Source of the DNA: Adiantum capillus-veneris | Lineage: Eukaryota; Streptophyta; Polypodiopsida; Polypodiales; Pteridaceae | Assembly: GCA_014529385.2 (NCBI GenBank) | Contig: CM043943.1 | Span: 103,822,355 to 103,886,354 of the forward strand | DNA length: 64,000 nt | Direction of reading: 5' to 3' | Part shown: positions 43,440-56,014 of the stretch, in pieces | Position numbering within the stretch: the stretch's first letter is position 1 | Layout of the letters: each line of letters starts with the position of its first letter | Made by a program: the position numbers and the translations under genes | The notes under the pieces: model-generated | Databases searched by the model: none | The model's input: only the letters and a program-made list of their open reading frames with translations | Told to the model about the DNA's origin: nothing

Positions 43440-44700
43440 CCAAAGGTGTTTTTAAACAATGTCGTCACAATCAAACACCGGAACCATGTCATCAACTTCT
43501 TCCATGTCTGAACATTCTGAAGCCACCTCCCACTTTGACTCACCATCACTTTGCACCTCAACAACAAGTGCCTTATGCATTTGCTTTATACCAAAACAAT
43601 GTTCAGTTGCTCTCATCGCAATTGTGGTTGGAGCATGCAACAATCTCATATTATGAAACACATGTATCAGAGCCTCAGCTTGTTTTGGTTTTAATCTATT
43701 TCTCTTCTTACTGTGTAAGAAGTCAAATGCACACCAATTTCTCTCGCAGCTTCCACTTGAAGCAGCAATCAATCATACTCTGACAGCTACGTGTTGCAGT
43801 TCTATCTTTTCTCCACCACATTGTAATTACTTTATTTATGACGTCAGTGTGCCAAGGATCACCAAACATACCAACCCTATTGGCATAGTCAACACATTTT
43901 TTACAATTGGTCCATCCATCCAAAGCTATAATGCATCCAAAAGTAGGAACATATTCCAACATTGCACGTTTGAGCGTTCTTTCTACCTCATCTTTGACTT
44001 TTTCAACATACTTTGTGCGCATTTTATTATAATCTAACATCACAAATTCTTTTTTGGTGGTGCTCATCAATGCATCTTTGAAGATAGGATTCCACACTAC
44101 ATTGAATGGAATACCACATGCGAGAAATTCTTGCGTCCACTTCAAATGTAGCATGTATAGCCACTATTTATCAAAAGCTTGATGGAGTGTTTGATCCATA
44201 GATAACCCTCTTTCAATACCATCGATACAATTTCTCTTTGGATTAGATGCGTTACTAGATGACCCGACGTCAAAGGATGGTGTACCGTGCACTCCACTCC
44301 GAAAAAAAGGATTAAAGGAATTCTGCTCTCTATACTCAGTCTCCATCGGATTCCTCTCCTCATTCATAATAGCTTCTTCATCCATTGAATCTACTCTTCC
44401 CATAGTACGATCATTTTTGCTTACCCGTTTACTTTTGTCCTCGAGGGCAGCCTTTACTTTTCATACATAATCCGGAAATATTTCATATATGTCTTGTGGA
44501 GGCAAGGTACAATGCCCGACATTGCCTGGCACTTTGAGCAAATGCTCTTTGATCCTCATAGCATTTCCACTAAACACATGGTGACAAGACTTGCACTTCA
44601 ATCGAGATGCAGTTTGTCCTGGCACTATTTCATGCACTTACGTCCATTCATGACCACGAAACCATGATGCACAAAAGAGATCTGTAAAAAATAGACAATT
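43440..44700 (-). pseudogene. hAT transposase deletion derivative
   Basis: Sense order: a BED-type finger LKCKSCHHVFSGNAMRIKEH with H..VGHC (about 44610-44510), a linker (44164-44403 frame), the start of the DUF659-like domain EFLACGIPFNVVWNPIFKDA and FGCIIALDGWTN (43723-44154), then directly CVDYANRVGMF and the C-terminal region QHVAVRV, SSGSCERNWCAFDFLHSKKR and LIHVFHNMRLLH (43452-43772). The middle of the catalytic core is missing, so this is an internally deleted copy with frameshifts. It is a different hAT lineage from the element at 20636-23744. Confidence 0.83.
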
Positions 44701-44831
44701 GTAATTTGTAAATTAATCTTGTTTATTAATCACACGTGCAATATACAATTTATTAACTGATTATGCCAAAAAATTAAAAGTACATATTCAATCGTATCCA
44801 ACAATTTTGCATTGTTATGCACATATCGTTC

Positions 44832-45764
44832 TTACACTTAGTATTTCACACGATGAGAGTGTGTGGAGTGTGTGGGAGAGAGTATACCCCTCAAGCTAGC
44901 CCTCTACTTGCATGGTGGATCCCCTTTTCTAGCTCATGCTTATGGCTCATTGGCTCTCTCAAGCCTAGCCAATCATAAGCCTTGGTCACAACTAGCAATA
45001 GAGGTAGCCTTTGGACAAGTGTCCTCATTTTCCATTGGAGAGAGAGAGCTTGAACAATGCATAAATAATTAATTCAATTGGATAAATTATCATGGGACCC
45101 CTCTAGGGATCAACCAATAGGCTTTAGGCACACTATGAGATCAACCTAGCTAGGAGCTTGACATGTGTCCCATTTGCCTCTTTGAGAAAGGGGTGCCCTT
45201 TGGGTGAGGGAGGAGCCATTCAACCCACCCCCCTACTCTTGGGAATCGCCCCCATCTTTGTAGGGCACTTGTTGACTTTCAAGAATCTCAAGCATCTTGG
45301 CCCTCTAGTGGCTTAAGCACCTCAAGAATCTTAGTCATCATGCTTGGGGCTCTCTCTCTCTCTCATGCCTCTAGCTTCAAGGGCTTGCCCCCTCCTTGTA
45401 GGGATTGGTTTTGACTTCAAGCACTTGTCTAGCTTGACCAAGCACCTTAGTCATCAAGCATCTCAAGCATAGGCCTAGCTTAACCTAAGGTCTAAGGACT
45501 TTTAACACTAACCTTTGGGGGTATTTAATAAAGCTAACACTAAGGTCTTTTAAGCTTCAATATGCACACATTGTTCTTCAATAGACCATCTCCTTGTGAG
45601 CCCTTGCTGAGATGAAACCATCTCCTTTTGCCCCCATGCTGAGTTTGGCCTAAAAACACATATCCATGTTCTAGCTCTTGTTTCCCTTTTACCTTCCCAT
45701 ATTACATGATCAGTTTAACATGATAAACTTATTTGGGTAAAGCTAGATATTAGATTTTATGACA
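44832..45764 (-). repeat. 3' LTR (partial) of the gypsy element at 44.8-55.9 kb
   Basis: Aligns along its length with 54903-55922. In sense it begins TGTCATAAAATCTAATATCT at 45764 and is preceded by the purine tract AAGGGAGAGGTAA (45765-45777). The R-U5 part, present at 54247-54902 in the partner, is missing here. Confidence 0.85.
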
Positions 45765-45777
45765 TTACCTCTCCCTT

Positions 45778-46649
45778 GAAACCATAGTCATCCTTGACTA
45801 TGAGGTAGAGAAGATAAAGTATTGGTCATTAGTCCATTTTTCATAGCGGATAGAAGATACCTTTTTACCCTACGGCATCACTCTAGAATGGATGACTAGT
45901 CCATTTGGTGTTTCGGAGATGTAGTTTCCGCAAGCATGTCTGCTCTTTAGTCCATATCATAGTTCCAAAGCAGAGTGACAAATTCTACTTGGCGTTTGAG
46001 AGACATCGTCACCACAAACATGACCTTAAGCATGCATACTACTTAAATTTGTGCATAATAAAAAGTGAATTAGTCTTATAAGACAAAAACATTCATCATT
46101 TAAAAGAAACATTTACATTTGCTTACTCTAATGTAGCATTGTAAGCATTGACAAGGTTCATATTATCCTTAAGTTGTATTCCTTGCATCCATCTAACATC
46201 TTCAAAAGGATAATTTTTGAACTTAATAAGATACCATTGGATAATCTTACCATGTCATAGTACCTTGTCCTCATGTCAAAGGATAGCTTCAAGTTGTAGC
46301 ACCTCTTCTTGATCTTCGATTTTGGGGGGGTCTTCAATAATTGAGTTTGTTGGTGGCCTCACATGAAAAGCGTTGTGTATGAGCCAATGGTTGGACAACT
46401 TGAGTTGATAAGCCATGTCATTGATTGGCTTCAAGATTTGAAAGGGAACATAGTACCTTTTTGCTAGTTTAGCATAATACATTTGATGGCCCGTAAGACT
46501 TTTACCCGTCGTTTTTCTAAATCGAGCCTCGGGCAATAATTTTCTTTGAACATTAAGGCCCTTCTATGCTTATCAATAGTAGTTTTTTGCATTTGTTGAG
46601 AGATGGATATAGCTTCCTTAATCTTTTGAAAGATTCTTGTAGGTCACGG
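45778..46649 (-). pseudogene. Integrase C-terminal module of element D
   Basis: 46276-46536 reads YYAKLAKRYYVPFQILKPIN, AYQLKLSNHWLIHNAFHVRP, the GPY/F-like module. The upstream DLQESFKRLRKLY segment (46600-46649) continues from 51611. An acidic tail DPPKIEDQEEVLQLEAIL leads toward a possible chromodomain (about 46190-46280, KIIQWYLIKFKNYPFEDV-like), which is poorly preserved. Confidence 0.75.
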
Positions 46650-47798
46650 TGTCAGGAGTTTTTTGGAGCAAGGAATTGCGCATATGTACATACACATGCA
46701 TGGTGCATCAAATAAAGAATTGCCCATTTTCCAGATCCAGGTGGTTACATGGGGCCCACATGTGTACAGATAGGACATCATGTACATAGTGCATCGATTT
46801 TCACTATTACTAGTACCAGTGTGTTTTTTCTATAATAATAAGGAGTTGGTAGCCGGTAAAACTTCTCGAGGAAGCTATCCGCGGGCCGACGACATGAGGA
46901 AAGCAGGTGCGTCATATGGCATCTAGTGGCGTCAGGACGGCGAATGGGGTCAATACTTGCACGCGGAGAAGTACGGGCACAACGTGGATGTTTTCTTGTG
47001 ATAATTATGCAGAAAGGTCATCATGAGGACCATATGTTGGGGCCACTTCACATGGTGGCGGGAGGCATTATTGAAAAAAATCGAGTGCCAGGTGTGCGTA
47101 TGGATGCAGCAGGGTGACAACTATGCACTACGAGGTCAGTTTTTGGCCTCTTCGGGGTCCGTTTGAGGTCATCTAAAAGGCCAAGGGTGCCCAAGTAATA
47201 AAGCTAAGTGTGGAAGCTGAAAAAACTGAGAGAAGACCAGAAAAAACGTGGAGAAGAGAGGAGGAACGGCCGTAGGTGTGTTTTTGGGGGTTTTTGGAGC
47301 CTGTTTTGGCTGTAAACTGCTCATCCGAGGTCGGATTTGAGCACTTTGACATTGTAGACTGGAGTTTTGGGCCGTTCCGGACGCGATGGCGCTGTCCATT
47401 TTTCCAAATTTCTCACTCTTTTTCTGCTGTTTTTGCTGTGTAAGTTTCTCCTATGAGCGAAGCTGTTGCTCCAGTTTGTGATTGTATCTGGTACATTTTA
47501 CCCATATTGTGTGAGCTGTTTGCCCCATTGGTGTTGGCCCAATCTCATTTGTATCTAAATATCAGAATTTCTCCTCTTTTGAGCTGAGTTTTTGGGTGTG
47601 TGTGTGTGTGTGTGTGTGTGTGTCTGTGTGGAGTGGGCAAGTGGATAGTCTCTCTCCTCGCACTCCATCGGTGTTTTCTCTGTCTCGGCCAGGTGTGTTG
47701 TGTAAGCCAAGTGGTGCCCCCTAGTGTGTGTGTGTATCCTTCCAAGAGTGTTTGTCGGGTCGTTATAGAGGCGTTCTGTGTGTTTCCTCCCGCTCACA
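46650..47798 (+). repeat. 5' LTR of the gag-only element
   Basis: 1149 bp. Contains a (GT)n at 47596-47622 that is shorter than in the partner LTR. A segment at about 47120-47400 and the CTCTCACTCCA-like region match the second LTR closely. Confidence 0.92.
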
Positions 47799-47820
47799 TT
47801 CTTTTGGCGCCCCCACGGAG
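47799..47820 (+). other. Putative primer binding site of the gag-only element
   Basis: TTCTTTTGGCGCCCCCACGG directly follows the LTR end. TTGGCGCC-type sequences are used by several plant gypsy lineages. It is not the Met-tRNA site used by the surrounding elements. Confidence 0.6.
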
Positions 47821-48880
47821 TATCTTCTTTGAGTACCTTCTGCTTCGAGATTCAAGCTTTGAGATTCAGGATTACCGGTTGCAGACTATAGGTTACATGT
47901 TATAGGTTAGAGGGACAAGTACAGGTACAGGTACAGGTACAGGTGATTCACACAGGTACAGGTAGCTGGAGTACAGTGATATACTAGCAGTGATGTCACT
48001 TGCAGTTGTTGTGGGTATGCATCACTTGGCGCCTATTTGAGCGCATTGTCTGCTGGATTGTACGTTACTTGTGGAAACTGCCATTGTACGCATTTGTGGA
48101 GCCATACTTGGGTTTTATTTGGCAGTCCCAACTATTTCTGAGACTTGGTCTGGAAGATAGTCATTTCTGAGACTTGACTATACGCGATTTGCATTAGCCT
48201 TCGTGTGAGGGTTGATAGCGTGAGGTTTTATTGAGCTGGGGGATTCTCAAATGTGGAGATCCTTTTCGTGATACAGGTAGCTGGAGCACCCTTTTCGTGA
48301 CCTCGCCATAGGCTATGTACTAGTGAGTCCTATTTGATGCTCGGGTTCTATTGTTGACAGTTTATGCATACATATACAATCTATATTTTGGGTTCCTACT
48401 GCTCTACTTCTGGGAAAACTCTGTCAAAATTTTTCCAAGTTATGATGGCTGGTTTTTTGTTCTTTTAAGGCATTTATGATGTTATGCTGCTGAAATTTTG
48501 GCAAAATCAAAGGATAAGACAGGTGTGCTTTCTTGGGAGCTTCATGGTTGGCTTTAATGATGGATGATCAAAACAGACCTCAATTCACTCCTTTTCATTT
48601 AACTCAAAGAATCCAGATAAATGTTCATGTGTCCAAGAAGATTTTTTTCCAGCAGTGCATAGTCTTTATGTTCGGGCCAAGAAGATTAAGAGAGATCCTG
48701 GAATGTCCTTTGCCTGTTGTAATTCCGATGATCAACTATGAAAACTCATTTGATGTGCATGTGTTTTTCCTTATCTAAAGACAAGCTCCATTGAAGTTTC
48801 TGGGGATTGAGTAGTGAAAAGTTTTGGGTTCTTACACGTGTGTTCGAAGGGGTTCTCAAAACATTGTAACTTGGGTAGCC
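47821..48880 (+). other. Leader of the gag-only element, no gene
   Basis: About 1 kb between primer site and gag. It includes a short ACAGGT hexamer array at about 47914-47965. No long frame with protein-like composition. Confidence 0.7.
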
Positions 48881-49555
48881 ATGGCTTTCTCTTATCCGGA
48901 ATTTCATGGAAGAAGTGGTGAAGATGCGGAAGACTTTCTGGAGCAAGTCGAGGTGGCATGCATAAGCAACAATATGTGTGATGAGGACAAGATTTTGAGG
49001 CTATTTGGATTGCTTTTGAAAGATGAGTCCTGTGTTTGGTTCATGGATTTGGAAGCTAAAGAAGCAGTGGCTTCTTCTTATGGTTTGAGTCTTGACAAGT
49101 TTATAGAAGCTTTTTTAGAGCGTTTCCAAGTTTTTGAAGATGCAAATGCAGTATGGAATGAGCTCAATGCTCTTAAGCAAGGTTTTTGTCAAGGTGTCGA
49201 TGCATATGTACAAGGTATTACAGATTTATGGACTCGTTGGTGTGTTGCTCTTAAGGATGAGACCCCCCCTTGTTCATTGAAGAAAAGTTTTTTTGTTGAT
49301 GGTTTGTCACCTTGGTTGCGGTTCGAGGTTGAGTTGAAGAGGCCCGAGTCTTTTGAAGATGCAGTATGCATTGCAAAGCACAAGGAATGGAAGTTTAAGC
49401 GTCTTGAGGAACATGGTATCAGTACAAGTATGCATGTGCAAGATGGATTTGACATGGAAGATGAAGTTAAGCCTAAGCAGGTGAAAAGTAGCCTATCCTA
49501 TGATGTTTCTCGTTTCTTCCCAAGGTCTATTGTGAAGCGTAAAGAGGTCTTGTAG
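48881..49555 (+). CDS. Gag of the gag-only element
   Basis: 224 codons from ATG 48881 (MAFSYPEFHGRSGEDAEDFL) to TAG. It contains a retrotransposon Gag capsid-type domain: AEDFLEQVEVACISNNMCDE, ILRLFGLLLKDESCVWFMDL, FIEAFLERFQVFEDANAVWN and FFVDGLSPWLRFEV. An upstream in-frame ATG at 48824 would add 19 residues; I prefer 48881 because the PEFHG start matches the usual Gag start (F.G....A..WL). No CCHC knuckle. The frame is intact, in contrast to all neighbours. It would form the particle that packages the element RNA. Confidence 0.85.
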   Translation: MAFSYPEFHGRSGEDAEDFLEQVEVACISNNMCDEDKILRLFGLLLKDESCVWFMDLEAKEAVASSYGLSLDKFIEAFLERFQVFEDANAVWNELNALKQGFCQGVDAYVQGITDLWTRWCVALKDETPPCSLKKSFFVDGLSPWLRFEVELKRPESFEDAVCIAKHKEWKFKRLEEHGISTSMHVQDGFDMEDEVKPKQVKSSLSYDVSRFFPRSIVKRKEVL

Positions 49556-50370
49556 GTTGACAGGTTTATGGAAGAGCCTAAAGAGGTGAGTAATGCTTTG
49601 GATACAAGATTGAAAAGTCTTGAAGAGGATGCATTGGCTACTTGTGTACCTTGTGATTCTGGGTGTGAGTGTGAGGTCGAGGTTATTGATGATGAGCACG
49701 TATCTTTGGATACTAGTTCCTTGGAAATTAGGGAAGAGGGCAAGGTTGAGAGCCATTTTGTGGATTTGTTGGATGTGGAGCCTGTTTTGAAGCCATATTT
49801 TGATGTATGTGCAGTGATTGAACCGATTTATGAGCATGATTGTGGTTTAGAGCAGGGATCTGTATACTTGGAGACTGATGAACCCATGCTAGAAGCTATG
49901 GATAGTTGTGCTAGCCATGATTATGATGTGGATAAAGTTATGTGTGATGATGAGTATGCTTATGATGATGAGAAGGGGTTTGGCATATATGCGTCCAATC
50001 TCAGCTATGTGGATGCCTATGCTAGGGATATGTGTGCTGCGGGGATACTTTTGTGCTTTGGATATCAACAACTCTACCTTCACGCAATGATTTTAGCTAC
50101 TTGGGTGCAGATTTGCAAGTTGTTGCTATGGCTGGTGAAGCCAAGATGCCAGGTGATGAGTCACTTGAGTTGTCTCTATCGGTTGGGTTGAATGTGGCAT
50201 GCAATATTTATGCTTTTGGCACTCCAGACAGGGCGGATGTGTTAGTTGGATATGCCTTAGGTGCATTTTGGTTGATTGGTGACAAATATATGTGTGGTGT
50301 TATGATGCTTCTTGTGAATCAGGCAATATGCCTTTGGCCTTTTGATCCAGGTGGAATGAGCATCTACTAG
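49556..50370 (+). CDS. Acidic downstream frame of the gag-only element, in phase with gag after one UAG
   Basis: After the gag TAG the same frame continues without another stop to 50191 (first Met at 49568, MEEPKEVSNALDTRLKSLEE). It is very acidic and Cys-containing (CDSGCECEVEVIDDEH, SHDYDVDKVMCDDEYAYDDE). From about 50032 the protein-like reading moves to another frame (VVAMAGEAKMPGDESLELSL through CLWPFDPGGMSIY) that stops at 50370, 25-30 bp before the purine tract; its end is hydrophobic. One frameshift therefore separates two parts of a possibly single protein. No known domain recognised. Confidence 0.6.
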
Positions 50371-50394
50371 TGCTGCTGCTGAGCATGAATGCTC

Positions 50395-50420
50395 TAGCAG
50401 GCTAGGGGGTGGGCAAATTA
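50395..50420 (+). other. Polypurine tract of the gag-only element
   Basis: AGCAGGCTAGGGGGTGGGCA then AATTA directly before the second LTR. Confidence 0.8.
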
Positions 50421-51362
50421 TGTCAGGAGTTTTTTGGAGCAAGGAATTGCGCATATGTACATACACATGCATGGTGCATCAAATAAAGAATTGCCCATTT
50501 TCCAGAGCCAGGTGGTTATGTGGGGCCCACATGTGTACAGGTAGGACATCATGTACATAGTGCATCGATTTTCATCGTTACCAGTACTAGTGTGTTTTTT
50601 CTACAATAATGAGGAGTTGGTAGTGCGTAAAACTTCTCAAGAAAGATATCCGCGGGCCGACGACATGAGGTAAGCAGGTGCGTCAGATGGCATCTAGTGG
50701 CGTCAGGAGGCCGAATGGGGTCAATAGTTGCACGTGGATAAGGACGGACACGACGTGGGTGTTTTCTTGTGATACTTATGCAAAAAATTCATCATGAGGA
50801 CCATACTTTGGGGCCACTTCACGTGGTGGCGGGATGCATTATTGGGAAAAACTGAGTGCCAGGTGTGCGGATGATGCAAAAAGGTGACAACTATGCACTG
50901 CGAGGTCAATTTTTGGCCTGTTCGGGGTCCGTTTGAGGTCATCTAAAAGGACAAGGGTGCCCAACTAATAAAGCTAAGTGTGGGAACTGAAAAACAAGAG
51001 AGAAGACCAGAAAAAACGTGGAGAGAAGAGGAGGAACAGCCGCAGGTGTGTTTTTGGTGTTTTTGGAGCCTGTTTTGGCCGTAAACTGCTCATCCGAGGT
51101 CGGATTTGAGCACTTTGACATTGTAGACTGGGGTTTTGGGCCGTTCCGGACGCGATGGCGCTGTCCATTTTGCCAAATTCCTCAATCTTTTTCTGTTGTT
51201 TTTGCTGTGTAAGTTTCTCCTATGAGCGAAGCTTCTGCTCCAATTTGTGATTGTATCTGGTATATTTTACCCATTTTGTGTGAGCTATTTGCCCATTGGT
51301 GTTGGCCCAAGCTCATTTGTATCTAAACATCAGAAGTTCTCCTCTTTTGAGCTGAGTTTTTT

Positions 51363-51397
<35 letters not shown>

Positions 51398-51496
51398 TCT
51401 GTGTGGAGTGGACAAGTGGATAGTTTCTCTCCTCTCACTCCAGAGGTGTGTTCCCTGTCTCGGCCAGGTGTGTTGTGTAAGCCGAGTGGTGCCCCA

Positions 51497-51548
<52 letters not shown>

Positions 51549-51610
51549 CCTTCCAAGAGTGTGTGTCGGGTTGTTATAGAGGCGCTGTGTGTGTTTTCAT
51601 CCCGCTCACA
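50421..51610 (+). repeat. 3' LTR of the gag-only element
   Basis: 1190 bp. It differs from the 5' LTR mainly by longer GT arrays (51365-51397 and a second at about 51498-51546 that is only GTGTGTGTGT in the partner). Confidence 0.92.
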
Positions 51611-52420
51611 ACGGCTACACTCATCGGCAGGGAAGATCTTCCCATGTACTTTAAGTAGCAAGGGACTTTTTGGTCTTCCCTCTATGATTACAAAAGGTGT
51701 CTTTCTCGTAGTACATATGGACAATATTATTGTACGCATACTCTACAAGGGGTAAGTACTTCTCCCATTGTGAGCATTGATCTACTTTTGTAACATAAGT
51801 CTTTAGTAGAAAAAGAATCATAAGATTGGCTATCTCACTTTAGCCATCCGTTTGTGGGTGATAGACTGAAAAGAAATTCAATCTTGTGCCTAAATTTTCA
51901 AAGAGACCTTTCCAGAAGGTACTAGTCACTCTAGGATCTCTATCTAATACGATGGATGTTGGCAATCCATGGTGTTTGAAAATATGTGATATGAAGAGGG
52001 TTGCCATTTGGTGTGCTTGAATAGTCTTTTTGACAGGAATAAAGTGTGCTTGCTTGTGTCAATTATTGTCCATATTCCCATATTCCCATGGATAGACTTG
52101 GGTAATCCAAAGATAAAATCCATGGATATACTTTTCCATGGAAAATTAGGGATGGGCAATGGTTGGAGTAATTTAAGTTGCTTCCCTCTATCATACTTGG
52201 TCTTTTGGCATACCAAACATTTGGAAACATACTCTTGTATGTCCACTTTCATGGTAGGCCAATAGAAGTATGTTTCTACTCCTCGAAGAGTAGGTTTAAT
52301 CCCTCGATGCCCTGCATAGGGAGGAGCATGGGATTCATACATGACTTTCTCACGAAGGGAGTGAGTAACACATAGCCTATTGCCATAGAGAAGATAACTA
52401 TCCTACAAGGTGAATGGTTC
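51611..52420 (-). pseudogene. Integrase N-terminal and core of element D
   Basis: 51944-52342 gives MYESHAPPYAGHRGIKPTLR, CLVCQKTKYDRGKQLKLLQP and SISMDFIFGLP: the HHCC module and the core entry. Further on come the VLDRDPRVTS-type motif (about 51935) and NIVLSICTTRKTPF-like AYN..H segments near 51720. It ends at 51611 in ADECS, where the gag-only element is inserted. Confidence 0.85.
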
Positions 52421-52439
52421 CTCTTTCTTCCCTAAGGCA

Positions 52440-52922
52440 AGGGCTGACATTATGTCTTTAAAATGAGGGTGTGTATCGTACTCATCTTCATGGAAGATAG
52501 ATCATTGTGCGTTGCTATAGACGTCGCATTTACCCTCGGTAGCCGCGATAGTGCATCGACCACTAGATTATGCTTACCAGCAATGTGAGCAATATGAAAA
52601 TAAAATTGCGAAAGAAAATTTTCCCACCTCATTTGTTTTTCGGAGAGCTTGGTTTGCGCCATGAAGTACTTGAGACTTTGGTGGTCCGTTTGCAAAATAA
52701 ATGGAGTCCTGAATAGATAGTGCTTCCATGTGTCTAGGGCATGTAGAATAGCTAAAAGCACTTTTTCATATATGCCCAAGACCCGTTCATCGGCATTGAG
52801 CCTTGATCGGTTCTCATATGCTTTGGCATGCCCTTCTTGAAGCAAGACTGCTTCAAGACAATCACCACAAGCATCACATTGGACCTCAAATGGCTTTGAG
52901 AGATCCGGAAGCATAAGCACTG
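52440..52922 (-). pseudogene. RNase H of element D, open over 156 residues
   Basis: MLMLPDLSKPFEVQCDACGD, EAVLLQEGHAKAYENRSRLN, LAILHALDTWKHYLFRTPFI, QTDHQSLKYFMAQTKLSEKQ and GKHNLVVDALSRLP. The motif order and the catalytic-type acidic residues (CDACGD, TDHQS, VDALS) are present. The frame is continuous but has no RT in front of it. Confidence 0.88.
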
Positions 52923-53180
52923 GTTAGGAGGTAAGCTTCTCTTGAGCTTTTCAAAAGCATTTTGCTCTTTAGTAGTTCATGAGTACTTAACGTTCTTCTT
53001 TGTTAAGTCATGTAATGGTCACTTGCAAGGAATTGCTTTGCTTCACTCTCACCACCTCACATCAACTTCACAATGAACCACCTTCCTTCAGGTTGAACAC
53101 CGCCTCTTTCTGTTGTGACATCTCTCGGTTCATAATCTCTTCATTTTGGGCTCGGCTAACATGGTACCTTGTGGCTTCGC
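52923..53180 (-). pseudogene. Reverse transcriptase remnant of element D, palm deleted
   Basis: Only the two edges of RT remain. At about 53170-53120 the sense strand reads YHVSRAQNEEIMNRE (fingers entry). At about 52990-52925 it reads like TKKNVKYS, TTKEQNAFEKLK (connection to RNase H). The catalytic palm with YxDD is absent. Confidence 0.75.
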
Positions 53181-54233
53181 CATTCCCGCGGAGACTAGCC
53201 CACCATTGACGAGCAAAACTTTTGAAAGTGCACAACTACATGGTGTAGCTTGGAGGACTCTGTGAAGCCCTTGTCTCCAAAGGCCACGTCAAATTGCTGG
53301 ATGAAGGCCAATACTTTGTCTCAGTAGCACCAAAGGTGCCATCATAGGTGAGAAAAGAGATACTCTTTCCTCCCTCTTTGAACTTCTTAAGCTTTTGGGA
53401 CATTTTCCAAGAAGGGTGGGTAGGATTTGCGATGTCCTCTCCTCTTGTTTTCTCTAGGAGAATAACCGTTGTTTTCGTCGGAAGAGTAGTGAAGAAGAAG
53501 GAGAATAGGGTGACCTCTTTCTTGCCTTTTTCTTCCTTTTTTTCCTCTCTTCCCTTTTGGAGTGACGAGGAGAAGGACTATAAAATGATCTTTTCCTCTT
53601 GGGAGGAGTTGGGGATTGTCAAGACCGCCCTCTCTGTGGAGCCACATCTCTAGAGGAATTCAGAGATTCACTTCCTTCTCCTTCATTGGATTCCTCCTCC
53701 TCTATTATCGGAGAGAGTCTTCTTTTGGAAGTCTCAACCAAAGGCTTCCTAAGCTCTCTCTCTTCTTGGAGAGGCATGGAAATCCCATAAGCACAAAGTT
53801 GTTGGGTAACTTTGGCTTGCAAGGTAGGGTTACCCATAGCTTGTTGCAACCTAGTAACAAGATAGTTCACAAACATTTGTGCTTTGGTACCCTCAAAAAT
53901 CTTAGTTCTACTCTTCTTTAATTAATTCTCAAGTAGCCACACCCGTGGTTTAGAGACTGTTGATTGCAAAGAATAGTAGAGAGGGTCTAATATTGCCCGG
54001 TTGATAATGGTTCCCGTTGAGCTTGCTAGTAGCTCAATAATGGCTAAGCCAAAGGCAAGCCACGAGAAACTCCATTATTAAGTTTATAGTTTCCAATGGT
54101 ATACCTAGAACTTAGTCCTTTTCAATCAGGATAATAGATTCTTGTCCCACTTACCCTCTTGGAATGAATAGGTCCAACCTTTCATGGAAAACTTAAGGAC
54201 CTCTCTTCTTAAGCAAGAAAAGAGAAACAAATA
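53181..54233 (-). pseudogene. Gag of element D
   Basis: 53619-53876 gives MFVNYLVTRLQQAMGNPTLQ, AQKVTQQLCAYGISM-like sequence and RELRKPLVETSKRRLSPIIE with an acidic Ser-rich tail. 53387-53647 continues in another frame with Lys/Arg-rich segments. Near 53310-53270 the capsid-type FIQQFD signature appears, as in copies A-C, so element D is a distant relative. No knuckle survives. Confidence 0.68.
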
Positions 54234-54245
54234 GCTCTGATACAA
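54234..54245 (-). other. Primer binding site of element D
   Basis: Sense TTGTATCAGAGC, Met-tRNA primer site with one mismatch, next to the LTR end at 54247. Confidence 0.75.
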
Positions 54246-54246
54246 A

Positions 54247-55922
<1,676 letters not shown>

Positions 55923-55970
55923 ACATGGCATCCATGGAGGAGGGGGAAGAAGCTTGGAGATTCTTGGCAT

Positions 55971-56014
<44 letters not shown>

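Larger units (their letters stand above)
46650..51610 (+). mobile_element. Gag-only terminal-repeat retrotransposon (TR-GAG/LARD-like)
   Basis: LTRs at 46650-47798 and 50421-51610, both TGTCAGGAGTTTT...CCGCTCACA. A primer-site-like TTCTTTTGGCGCCCCCAC follows the first LTR, and a purine tract GGCTAGGGGGTGGGCAAATTA precedes the second. The target duplication ACGG is at 46646-46649 and 51611-51614. The internal 2.6 kb encodes a Gag domain and a downstream acidic frame. No protease, RT, RNase H or integrase is recognisable, so it must depend on another element for enzymes. Well-preserved LTRs suggest it is younger than its host element D. Confidence 0.9.
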
